From: Ophiothrix spiculata
Taxonomy: Eukaryota; Echinodermata; Ophiuroidea; Amphilepidida; Ophiotrichidae
Strand: one strand, 5' to 3'
DNA: 31,598 bases
NCBI GenBank assembly: GCA_000969725.1
Contig: JXSR01S005481.1
Shown here one piece after another: positions 10,083 to 19,392 of this stretch. The notes beneath the pieces were generated by a model. The model had not been told where the DNA came from and did not search any database. It saw nothing but the letters and a program-made list of their open reading frames with translations. A program made the translations under genes and the position numbers. Position 1 is the stretch's first letter. Every line of letters starts with the position of its first letter.

Positions 10083-11140
10083 TAAACTGAAATTTTAATC
10101 AGAATTTTAAAAACAAATACGGTGGAAAATTGGCTTAAACGATTGTTATTAATTGGACAAAGTTCATTTTCAAGATGCTACATATTTTAGAAATATTGTT
10201 TTTAAAAGAAAATTCAGATAATAAATCTTTTTTTTTTTTTTTTTTTTTTTTTTTCTTTGTTCAAAACGTTTATAAACGGTCGAAATGCAGAAAGCAGAAC
10301 ATTTACTTTTGATGAATAACCACGCAAATAATGGATTTAGAACAAAAAGGTGCATGACAACAACATTTCCCTAATAAAGACTCTGCCATGTAATGCTGAA
10401 TTTATTTTCAAGCAGTCCGCTAATGCAACATAATTATAATTTAATTATAATGTAGTTTCCATAAGATACTTGATAAATACAGGACTTTTATTATAGCAGT
10501 AACTACATTCCTTTGAAATTCCGAATGTTGTGGTCCATTGCCATAGGAAGTAATCATTGTTTTGAATAACACTGTTACAAGAGAAACATTGGATATCACC
10601 CTAAAAAGAACCTTGTTGGTAAGTCTGTTTCCAAAATTGCTGTTACGTGGATTATTCGACACAAATTGATTCTTTTTCGTGTCTTTATTATGATGGACCA
10701 TTCTGCAAACTACTAAGCATTGTTTATCAACTTTGACATAGTTTACAATACGACACCCTGAAAAACAATTGAGTTGTGCTAAATTTGTTTTTTCCAAATG
10801 ATAGCGAGCATATTCAGCAAAAATATATTTCTGTTGCAAACTTTTAAGAATATCATGCTTTAATGGTGCTACCCAAAATTGATTTTTCTTTATATTTAAG
10901 TAATGAAGGGTTTTGTTTCCTTACGAGACATGAAAAACATGTCTTATTCGATGTCCATAAGAAACTGTTTTTGTTTGCGCTATCTGTTTTACGGGGACGG
11001 ATATTTTCTTTACCATTGTTTACTCGTAGACAAAATGGGGAAGACAGTTTTGCATTCTGAACACACCAATGTTGTGAAAACATCAATACTTTTAAACCAC
11101 AAAAACAAGGAGTTCCGTTTATTGAACTAAAAGTAAAGAT
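10083..11140. repeat. Diverged repeat block, copy C
   Basis: It carries, in order, the landmarks of copies A and B: AAACTGAAATT, CTACATATTTTAG, the AAACGTTTATAAACGGT stretch, GAAACATTGGATATCACC, GGACCATTCTGCAAACTA, GCTACCCAAAATTGATTT, ACTCGTAGACAAAA and CCGTTTATTGAACTAAAA. It has a 26-base T-run (10229-10254) and extra sequence near 10440-10560 absent from A and B. A 132-codon minus-strand frame at 10441-10839 spans the A/B/C homology but is not kept open in A or B, so no gene is called. Confidence 0.8.
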
Positions 11141-12250
11141 TGCTCTACTACTTTCGCCATTTGATTATTTCATCAGTACGAATACATTTTATTTATTAAT
11201 GGTTTGGCATTTCTTAGACCATTTAACATTGTTCCATATTGATTTAATAACAGGTATATTGTTACAGGACAAAAATGAATGATTTTGTGCAATTTTTCAT
11301 GCTTTTAATTACAAAACAAAGCATGATGTATAACCAATTTAAAATGCTATTTTCTTTTTGTATAGCCAAGATTACTTTTTTTAAATCAAATTTTTTAATA
11401 TTATTTATTTTTCATTAAAAAAGATATAGTGTGTCTTTACTGGAATCAATGGTTAAAACTTACATTATATGTTCATCATGAGCATGAGCAATATTAGTTC
11501 ATTTCAAATTTGATGAGCTATTATTCTTGAACAAGGTAGTAGCTCATGTACCTAGGGAGTTTTGGAATAAACATGTTTGCTGCTAAATTACCTGTGCTCA
11601 CTAAAGCATCTTTTAGAATCAAACACGAATCTGTTATGTGGGAAGAACGTTTTCTTTAATTTTACAAAAGCAATAACCTTGATTATAGTACTAGTAGAAT
11701 TCTCTCTGGAAATCAAATTGTCATTTAAATGGTAATTACAGTGCAAAAATGAATGGTTGAATAAAAAGGTGCATTATGTTGTTATCCTCTTTTGTACTTT
11801 TTATACTTAACAGCATATTGAATAGTTAATATAGTACCTTACAATCTTTCTAAGTAATGTTAAGGCGCAATTCGTAAACATTACTAGGGTTCTCAGCGGT
11901 GATTTGCCTCGTTGATATGACAGCAGAACTGCTTTATTAGCTCCATATTATTTTCAAAAATTGAGCTATCGCCTATAAGTTTTAAGAGATAAATACAAGT
12001 AGAAGAAATACCTTCCCCAAAACAAACAAGATATTTATATGTGGTATGCTTTTGGGTATGTCTTTACAAGTCGATGCTCTGGTCAAGAGTAATGTAACAG
12101 GGTGTAAGATAATGTATAACGAATCCACTGCAAAATATAGCTATGGTGCGCCTAAAATTTACAAATTATTAAAGCCTCATATAAGCTTGTGTCTACCACA
12201 ATTATAGTATGTCAGGTAGACACGATACGGTACATAAAAGAATCTCTAAT
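11141..12250. other. Non-coding AT-rich stretch
   Basis: No coding, RNA or element signature was found. It lies in the part of copy 2 of the wide-spaced duplication that has no match between copy B and block D1, so it may be inserted sequence. Confidence 0.5.
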
Positions 12251-12531
12251 GGCCAAATCATAGTCGGCCTCCAAACAAAATTTTTCCTACCAAACATTTG
12301 GTCGTGACGTCAAAATGACGAGTGACTCGAAACAAAATAACTTCAACACCGAACTGAGACCAAATAATAAAACCTCGCGCTAGATTACACATGTTATTGA
12401 ATTGCCATATACATTGGACTAAATGTTTGTTACCCGTTCATAGTTTAAATTCGATGGCAAATATTTGGGTGACGTCACGACCAAATGTTTGGTAGGAAAA
12501 ATTTTGTTTGGAGGCCGAGTATGATTTCGCC
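12251..12531. mobile_element. MITE with ~65-bp inverted ends carrying TGACGTCA sites
   Basis: Arms at 12251-12315 and 12468-12531 are near-perfect inverses: GGCCTCCAAACAAAATTTTT, CCTACCAAACATTTGGTCGT, then GACGTCA. The 281-base unit has no coding content. The palindrome TGACGTCA (CREB/ATF type) lies fully in the right arm and nearly so in the left. The target duplication is not clear. The superfamily is unknown. Confidence 0.85.
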
Positions 12532-12665
12532 TTAACGCTTGGACCAAAGTAGGACAAAGTGTGACATTGTATTGACTTGACATCTCAGATCTCAGAAAAA
12601 TACTCGCCATTGCATTTCAATGAATTTATGATCGATTTTAAACAGTACATTTTCTCCACTTACGG

Positions 12666-12820
12666 TGTAGCAGGAATGTAAGTCCCCCCGTTCTTATTGT
12701 CCGGGTTGTAAAGTAAAGTATAGGCTAATAACTCACACGCAACATTAGTTTCACTTTCCGTTATGGCCTATGAAAGGCGGACTTCCATTTCAGGGGGACT
12801 ACGATTACTTTCACAACGGT
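12666..12820. mobile_element. MITE family with GTAGCAGGAATGTAAGTCCC end, copy 1
   Basis: It matches 23031-23172 in the same orientation: TGTAGCAGGAATGTAAGTCC, GTTCTTATT, AGTAAAGTATAGGCTAA, CACGCAACATT. The right end (GGGGGACT..TTTCACAACGGT) is an imperfect inverse of the left. It is a short non-autonomous element with no open frame. Confidence 0.75.
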
Positions 12821-12839
12821 ACTCTCTGATCTACTATAA

Positions 12840-13899
12840 TTATCTACACATTATTGAAACAATCTATGCATACAGCAACCCCATATCTGTGACTTGATGC
12901 AAATCATTGAAAAATATTGTTTACAATTAGGCACAATTTGCTTTTAAAATCATTAAAAACAATTACCAAAGCTTCATTTTAGTAAATTGTGTGTTTTTAT
13001 TTATTTCAACAAACTCAATAAACACAAAATACGCAAACTAATAATTATTGCATTATTTAAACAATTTATACACAATACAACAATTCATTCATCCGTGAGC
13101 GTTTTCTTAAATGCACTTCTCACTGGATCTATGTTTGCTAGAGTCTAAAGTTCTAAACCCCTCTCTCCTTAGGCCAAATGGCGTAAAGTTGTAAGATTGT
13201 AATGAGGACATTCTGGGGAGGGTGATCACAAACGTTACAAAACATTGCATGCGATTTTATTGACCTTGAACATGGACTCGTTGTTTTTTAAAGGTTACAT
13301 AACATTAAGAACGATAACATGATCATATTCTGAACCCAAACATTCTTTATTCATTTGGAAATACAGCCGACAATAAACAAACTTTGTCACGCTTTAGCGA
13401 AATCATACGAATAGCACTTATTTGCACTATTTGCCAACTTGCTTGAGCTACTGGGTTACATCTAAAAAAAAAAGAGAATTCAAATCTCTTGTCTATCCTA
13501 TTAGAATGATAACCAAAACTATAAAAACTATTTAAACATTCTCAAGTTCAAGTAAGAAACATGCAACGTTTTGAGACGTTTGTGACATATCGAAAAAGAA
13601 TTGCCCAATAACCTTCTTCTTACAAATTAAGCTATTAAAAAGTATAAAATTGAAGTTTTTATTTCATTTACGTGAATTCAATACTATTTCTCTTGTTTTT
13701 TATGCAAATTATGTATCGCACGATTCTAATCTTGATTTACAACCCATCCGTTTTTTCCAAAAACGTAAACGCCACCGTTGGGTCATAATCAGACACTTTT
13801 ACTACGATGATTTTGTTTTCATTAGTACCAATAGCCATCTGAAACACACACCTTCGATCTTCTATCATGAAACTTTTAGGAATCTAAAATAAAAGGCAG
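12840..13899. other. Non-coding AT-rich stretch
   Basis: Nothing recognised. An 80-codon frame at 13650-13892 has no motif and low-complexity AT codon use. Confidence 0.5.
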
Positions 13900-13997
13900 C
13901 TATTCCTCCTGCTATCATATCAAGGACCTCTCTCCCACACCAAACCACCTACGGGTAGCGATTTGATACGCAAATCTACTCAACGTCAATGACGTAT
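13900..13997. repeat. Short duplicated block D2 (partner at 1962-2058)
   Basis: Second copy of the block with CACACCAAACCACCTA, GGGTAGC and AATGACGTAT. It lies between repeat copy C and block E2, mirroring the order in the first 7 kb. Confidence 0.65.
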
Positions 13998-14108
13998 ATG
14001 GTATTTCATGCTTAATATTTTTTCGAGATTCTTTGGTGATGACTTAAAATCCTTTTTACGGTAAAGACAATCGTTGGTATCTATTTAAGAGTGTAAAATT
14101 AGAAAGGT

Positions 14109-14186
14109 ACATGATGTAGGGAAATCTTTAAGTGGCGTGTTATTGCGACATGATGTAGGGAAATCTTTAAGTTGCGTGTTATTGCG
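14109..14186. repeat. 39-bp tandem repeat, two copies
   Basis: Units at 14109-14147 and 14148-14186 start ACATGATGTAGGGAAATC and differ by one base, a very recent local duplication. Confidence 0.95.
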
Positions 14187-14366
14187 ACATCGGAACAGAT
14201 TACTATTTCCTTGCATGTGAATAGCTTGAAGAACTGTGACGCAATTCGTACGATCATCAAGTTTCAAATATTTAGACGTGTTGTTTGTGTTGTGGGAAAG
14301 CAGAAAAACATATCTGTTTACTTCTGTTAATACCTTTGAATGAAAATCAATTAATATATTGAAAAA

Positions 14367-14583
14367 TCTATCCATCTATCTATCTATCTATGTCCCGTAT
14401 CTGTTGGCCATTGCGGCGATATACTGATGGCACTTGAAACAGATCTCTCCCTTCAGCTGTTCTGATGAGCAGTATGAGCTGTTGCCAGTCAAGGCCAGTC
14501 CAAGTTTTAGCAGGTCTTCTTCTCTTTCTTGAGTCATCTATGCCTCCTTGCACTATAGTTTGCTGATACCAGAGTATATTTTG
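14367..14583 (-). mobile_element. LINE 3' end: C-terminal ORF2 remnant with (ATAG)n tail
   Basis: On the minus strand a 68-codon frame reads TIVQGGIDDSRKRRRPAKTW, then TGLDWQQLI and ending GQQIRD. This is the usual last part of a LINE ORF2 family (GRPxKxW..DNIxEWTGLDW..LRD). The DNIxEW part expected between KTW and TGL is missing, a small in-frame deletion. Just after the stop comes an ATAG tetranucleotide run (14367-14391), a normal LINE 3' tail. The 5' side is cut off at about 14583, where another LINE in the opposite direction begins. The clade is not assigned. Confidence 0.8.
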
Positions 14584-15320
14584 CATTCTTTGTATTGTAC
14601 TTTGATATTGCCGTATATAAGTTACGGTATTCTCATATGGGGCAATACATGTAAAACCTATTTAGATAAAATCATCAAATTACAAAAATGGGCTATCAGA
14701 ACAATTTCATGTGAGCATTACAGAGCCCATACAGGACCATTGTTGAAAAAACACAATGTCTTAAATATATATGATACATTTAAGCTAGAACTGGGTATTT
14801 TTATGTACAAACATCAAACAAAGCGCCTCCCAGATAAATTTTCCGAGTATTTCATTAAAAATAACCAAGTTCATAGGTATCAAACTAGAAATGCTTCAGA
14901 CTATAGTATCGACAAAACAAAGAAAAAGTTCTCAGATCGTGCAATTCGTACAACAGGGCCAATTTTATGGAACACTTTGGACATAAATCTAAAAAGATGC
15001 AAATCAGTGAAGAACTTTAGAAATACTTATAAATCCAACCTTATTGCCAGTTATATTTTTGTTGACTTTGGCATGTTTCTTGTTATGTTGTCCCCTTTTA
15101 GTGCTTTGTTTGGTTTTTGTATGTATTTTGTATCCCTTTTAAGTTGAGTTTTGTGTGTTTGAAATATTGTTTTTAAGGGGACGGTCCCTTCGGGCCTTCT
15201 TGGCCTTTTGACCATCCCCACAATATCATTGTCATGTTTTAAGTTATCGTATTGTTTTTTATGAAACTTGTACTGTATGTATGATATTGTGAATAAAGTG
15301 ATTTGATATGATTTGATTTG
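14584..15320 (+). mobile_element. 5'-truncated LINE (CR1/L2-like) with RT C-terminal region, 3' UTR hairpin and tail
   Basis: Codons from about 14584 to the stop at 15147 encode the region after the reverse transcriptase core: LYCTLILPYISYGILIWGN, LQKWAIRTI, HTGPLLKKHNVLNIYDTFKL, FMYKHQTKRLP and GPILWNTL, ending FRNTYKSNLIASY and a hydrophobic tail. This order is characteristic of CR1/L2/Rex-like LINEs. The frame is open throughout, so this copy is fairly young although it lacks the endonuclease and the RT catalytic core. The 3' UTR holds a stem-loop (15177-15219) with an inner GGCC-TTCTT-GGCC hairpin, then AATAAAG and a TGATTTGAT-type tail. The first ATG (14548) lies in the neighbouring LINE and is not a real start. 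Confidence 0.93.
15177..15219 (+). other. LINE 3' UTR stem-loop
   Basis: The outer stem is GGGGACGGTC with GACCATCCCC (one mismatch); the inner stem is GGCC/GGCC around TTCTT. A similar arrangement occurs in the LINE tail at 17698-17742. In related LINEs the 3' end is recognised by the element's own reverse transcriptase, so this is a likely recognition structure. Confidence 0.65.
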
Positions 15321-15324
15321 ATTT

Positions 15325-16352
15325 TCAGTTAGGATATTACCATTCTTGTCATTCTTGCGTAAACCAAGACAAAATTACAATATTTGCCAAAACATTTTAA
15401 GCCTTAACAGTCAAAATGTTATAATAAATCGTCATTATTATCGTATACAATGCACTCAAACTTATACTTGAATGGTTAGTAAGCTACCCGTAGTTGTACT
15501 TGGATAGATGGTATTCGACTGCAACATTGAAATTGGTGGTGTTCAGCATTTCATTGGTCTATTTTCTTTATAGGTGAGAAAAATTCATTCTAGAACGCTG
15601 ATGGAAGTAGGTGCCGGAGACACATACTTTCAAGTGTATATTTTCTGATAGAATAATAAAGACATCAAAGCGATTGTCCTCTTCAATGGCAAAATTCCAT
15701 TTAATTTGTTCAAACACTGTACAATTATATCAATAGAGACAATACTGCACCATAATGAACGGTTGGTTGTATTCATATTTAAGTTTTTAAATGCTTTTAT
15801 AACAGAAATTGCAATTTAACATGAGAAATGGGAGTATTGTTTTTGAGATTGGTCTATCAAAATATTGGGACAAAAATTCTTATAAAATTGAATACTTTGT
15901 ACAAAGGAAAGGAAGCAACACATGCCGTAAGATCTGGAGCTAATGGACGAAATAAATGACAATAGCCGAAAGGAAAGAATAATGAATAGAAAACATGTAT
16001 ATTTATTTTCAAACTCTCTCGTATGCATGGGTTGTATGTTGCAGTGCGTTTATTGCCCACATGGCAAGGTGTTCATGGCATTGTTCTATTGAGCATTTTG
16101 TTATTTACTTATATGATTTCTTGCCGGTAAATTTAGTTAAATATTTCAAGGCACGTACCTTTGGTTCAATTATCATATTTTACATGATTTATATACAGAA
16201 ATTTGAGTATAACAAATAAAAATATGAAACTTAATTTTTTGTTAACACTAAATGTCCGACACGTGATGCAATACGATGTTCTACAATGACAATTAAAGAG
16301 TCAAACCATTGTATGGTGAATGGAAATTGTTACTAATAAACCAACGCCTCGT
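15325..16352. other. Non-coding AT-rich stretch
   Basis: No element or gene recognised. Frames at 15816-16060 and 15995-16219 overlap on both strands and look like chance. Confidence 0.5.
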
Positions 16353-16359
16353 CATAATG

Positions 16360-16725
16360 CCCCTATCACTTGTAACTCCGGCCCCCGGGTATCCGGGTGC
16401 TAGCGGGGAATGCGCCCGAGCTCGTTCATCACAATTTGACGAGTCCCCACCTAACACTGCGCCGACTTCCCCGTAGGGTGGGGCATCCTCAAATCTGAGT
16501 CACCGACGAAGTCCCGGCCCCATACCACAGGGAAAGGGCTCAAATTTCATAGATTTACGTCCCGGTCAAATTCCCCGCCTAAATGGTCACCATCGAGCCA
16601 CTGCCGCATCCCCGCACGCGTTCCCCGCCTGGCGGGGACATCAGCATGCACAACTTCCCCGCACGAGCATAACGAGTTCCCCGCTAGTGCCCGTGATATT
16701 AAAAGTGAATTACAAGTGATAGGTG
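16360..16725. mobile_element. GC-rich MITE with 16-bp inverted ends and 7-bp target duplication
   Basis: The ends are CCCCTATCACTTGTAA and its inverse (15 of 16 match). CATAATG flanks it exactly at 16353-16359 and 16726-16732. The 366-base interior is far richer in G+C than the surroundings and holds at least five TTCCCCG motifs plus one inverse (GCGGGGAA) near the left end, in an irregular array. No open frame is present. A 7-bp (or degenerate 8-bp) duplication suggests a hAT- or P-like source, but the superfamily is unproven. It has no counterpart in the first copy of the wide duplication. Confidence 0.93.
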
Positions 16726-16822
16726 CATAATGTTAAATGTTTTTTTTTTGTAAACGAAGACGACACCAATGCAGATATTTGGAACATACTGAAATACATG
16801 CTCTATTACCTAACTCAATAGC

Positions 16823-16985
16823 ATCTTAATATTGACTACATCACTACTCAAACCATGCGATGGTCAAATGCCATAACGTGTTTGACATACCAATCACTTG
16901 CAAATTAAATTTTAAAATGATTTTGATGACAAACAAGTGGGCATTGTACTTCAATAATTGACATTACAGAATTGACTGTACTTTG
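16823..16985. repeat. Duplicated block E2 (partner at 5665-5830)
   Basis: Second copy of the block with ATCACTACTCAAACCA, CACTTGCAAATT, GATGACAAACAA and the AATAATTGACATTACAGA end. Confidence 0.8.
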
Positions 16986-17293
16986 TCTGGCTAGAAAGGA
17001 ATTGTTTTGGATAAAATTACATTTTATTTTGTGCCATAAAGTAGCTTTTGGGTGCTAATTAGATTGGGTTATTTTGAAATATATAGTACGCACGAGTACA
17101 ATCATTAAAAAAGGAAAGAGTCCATATTTCGTGCATTTTTTATCTTATTCATAATGACCAATTGCAATTACATTGAAAAAAAATGATTTTTTTCAACCTC
17201 TGTCTATTTTCATCTGAAAGTGACCATGGGATGTATTATTTTGTTCAATCAACGTGTCGAGTCATTTTACTTTGTTCCTATCCAGTAAGAATA
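16986..17293. other. AT-rich spacer
   Basis: Nothing recognised. It lies between block E2 and the mariner-like end. Confidence 0.4.
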
Positions 17294-17345
17294 CAGGGTG
17301 TCCCAGAAAAAAAAACTTACAATCTTTGCGTGCAAGTTTCTTGGG
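17294..17345. mobile_element. Single mariner-like terminal repeat
   Basis: CAGGGTGTCCCAGAAAA directly after TA matches the usual terminal repeat of many mariner elements. No matching right end was found in the window, so it is a broken or solitary end. Confidence 0.55.
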
Positions 17346-17443
17346 TTTAACAGATAGTCAGAAAGTATGTACACGGTTGCTCATATAGTTGGAATAAAAA
17401 TATTGTTACCACTTTTTTACGTAATGGTCAATTTATGATGAAA

Positions 17444-17660
17444 ATATCTGGAAACGTATGTTGCTTTTGGTCAGATTTGATCTTGTTGTTGGGTGTGAAA
17501 TGGAACTCCGAATGTGATCAATTTTCTCATGTACTGGTAAGGGGGCAACAACAAAAATGGGTCAAAACGTGATTCTTAGGTCCAATTTGATTTGACCCCG
17601 CCTTGCTCAAGGTAACTTTTTTACTCAAGTTGAGTGGTCATATGGAAAGTAATAAGGTTA
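17444..17660 (+). mobile_element. Partial copy of the 78-bp-TIR element found at 22401-22938
   Basis: ATCTGGAAACGTATGTTGCT, TTTTGGTCAGAT, CAAATGGGTC-like, CGTGAT, TTTGATTTGAC and CAAGTTGAGTGGTCAT occur in the same order as at 22411-22630. The right half is missing; a LINE 3' tail follows at once, so it was either truncated or the LINE inserted here. Confidence 0.75.
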
Positions 17661-17668
17661 TATAAGGG

Positions 17669-17709
17669 TATAGCCATCCCTATACATTTCATATATAGGG
17701 GTGGCTATA
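17669..17709. repeat. Hairpin with 16-bp arms
   Basis: Arms 17669-17684 and 17694-17709 (TATAGCCATCCCTATA and its inverse, one mismatch) enclose nine bases. It overlaps the start of the LINE 3' tail. Confidence 0.8.
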
Positions 17710-17818
17710 AACGGGCCTTGTTGGCCTCCCAGCCGCTCTCCCATATATATTTGTTCTTTTTATATAATATGTTTCTTGTAATATGTATATATGGAAAAAA
17801 GAACCTTGAACCTTGAAC
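17694..17818 (+). mobile_element. LINE 3' tail only, with hairpin and CCTTGAA repeats
   Basis: GGGGTGGCT, then CGGGCCTTGTTGGCCTCCC, then AGCCGCTCTCCC, an AT-rich run, and two CCTTGAA repeats (17804-17817). The layout, with an inner GGCC-TTGTT-GGCC hairpin, is nearly the same as in the 3' UTR of the LINE at 14584-15320, so this is an extreme 5' truncation of a related LINE. No coding part remains. Confidence 0.75.
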
Positions 17819-17904
17819 TATGAATAGAATATTCCTTTATAAAAAACTATTTTGAAAAGAAAGTTGGTTTGAATGAATAATGTAATCATAGTATCTAGTT
17901 AGAT

Positions 17905-18090
17905 CAATGCTATTATAGGTCGTGCTGATCGGTAGAATATTCAACGTAAGAGATAAACGCAAATCCCAACGAAATTGAAATCTGAAACTTTCAGAACTGT
18001 TTACAATCTTATGTATCGAGGTAAATCAAGAGACTAAATCAGGCAATAGGTTTATAGATACAAATTTGTTCAAATAAATTGTGTGCTATT
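17905..18090. repeat. Duplicated block F2 (partner at 6747-6925)
   Basis: Second copy of the TTCAACGTAAGAGATAAACG block. It lies straight after the LINE tail and ends the traceable part of the wide-spaced duplication. Confidence 0.85.
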
Positions 18091-19075
18091 TCCTGTCGTT
18101 AGACCCCTGTAGAATCCGGGTGTAGAATAAAAGTTCAACGAAACAAAATGACGGAAAGATGTCAATTTATATTTAATTTGACATTAAAAAGGTACAAATA
18201 AAAAGAAACTCCCATAGACTGCCATTTATTTGTGCATTGTATTTTTGCTTCAGGTGAGATTCGGCTTCTTGATCATTGCCAATGAAAACTTCTATGTACA
18301 AGCATCTGCGTTTTTATTATTCTCTTTTGATTAAGAAAGAAACCATCACAAAACATTAACAATAGTATGTAAAGCTAAAACAGTGTTCAGTCGATTTGCA
18401 AACGTTCTTAATATTTGATTACTACTATAAGCGGCGGCAATCATAATTTTTAATGGTAATAATGACATGTCCGTTGGTATGTATGAAATAGTTTTTGCTA
18501 AGTGAAATGCTTTTTTGTAAGTCTGCGGTTTTTAAGAATTATTTCCAACCAACATTCAGATGCGAGAAATACGGCTTAGTTTATTTTGTTATGCATAGAA
18601 AATCGGCACAGACCGTCGTTTCAACGATGCTCATGAATATTCATGAATTTGAGACACACATTTAAAAAGGTCCATAAACTCATCCAAATAGATCATAATT
18701 CAAAACAATGTTGCATTTAGATGAATAAATGTTGTAAAAACATCCTGAAATCCAAAATAATTGAAATTTTACGAAATATATGTGAACATTTATGTAATTT
18801 CTTCAGTGATTTTTTTCATTGAGTGAGGTCAAATTTGGTCTTTGCGTTTTGGTAAGAATTTTAATCTACGGTTCTAGATTTAATATATTTAAGCCAATTG
18901 GTCAATAGAAAGCGACAACACTCCTTTACCAGGTTTGCTAAAATTTTGTGATAGCTTGGTGTAAAATACCTATCACGTAATACAATGTGAGGCTTGGTCC
19001 CATGAGGTCAATTAAATTTCTGCGCAAAACACCATATAACCCCGGAAGCGAACGATAAAGCAACACGTGCCTATA
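18091..19075. other. Non-coding AT-rich stretch
   Basis: Nothing recognised apart from a small palindrome TCATGAATATTCATGA (18629-18644). Confidence 0.5.
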
Positions 19076-19263
19076 GACCACTTTCGTATGTCCCACAATG
19101 CATCTTGAAAGTACAACAAATACGGGAACTTGTGACGTATCTTGCGCAGTCGAGCTGTGCGCAATGCGCAGAACTTCAAATATGGTAGACTGAGCAAGAT
19201 ACGTCACAAGGTCCCGTATTTGTGGTACTTTCAAGATGCATTATGGGACATACAAAAGTGGTC
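19076..19263. mobile_element. Palindromic MITE (GACCAC ends), copy 1
   Basis: The two halves are near-inverses: GACCACTTTCGTATGTCCCA, CAATGCATCTTGAAAGTAC and TACGGGA.CTTGTGACGTAT. The centre is CpG-rich (GCGCAGTCGAGCTGTGCGCA). TA lies next to both ends. A second copy is at 21924-22101. Overlapping open frames here are a product of the palindrome and are not called. Confidence 0.9.
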
Positions 19264-19306
19264 TATTGTTAGATATATAATTGATAAAACATCCATTAAC
19301 CAACTT

Positions 19307-19392
19307 AGCGGTAACGTAGTGTAGTGGTTAGGACTAGCCTTTTGATGCGCGAAAGTCACAGGTTCGAGTCCTACCGGCGCTTTTTTTTTTTT
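19307..19392 (+). tRNA. tRNA-like unit / tRNA pseudogene with Pol III terminator
   Basis: A 74-base unit has an A box TAGTGTAGTGG (19317-19327) and an exact consensus B box GGTTCGAGTCC (19361-19371), followed directly by twelve Ts, a typical Pol III stop. Acceptor pairing starts well (AGCG with CGCT) but then breaks. The anticodon stem is imperfect around the loop CTTTTGAT, and the outer T-stem pairs mismatch, so a working tRNA is unlikely. It has no SINE body. It is best read as a degenerate tRNA-like gene or a SINE head; the promoter boxes still look usable. Confidence 0.6.

Noticed and set aside
10229-10254. T-run as a retroposon tail
   Set aside because: It lies inside repeat copy C without any target duplication or SINE body.
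10441-10839. 132-codon minus-strand open frame as a gene
   Set aside because: It spans a repeat block present in three diverged copies, and the frame is not kept open in the other two. No motif is recognisable.
18938-19324. Several frames of 60-98 codons
   Set aside because: They mirror each other because the DNA is a palindromic MITE.
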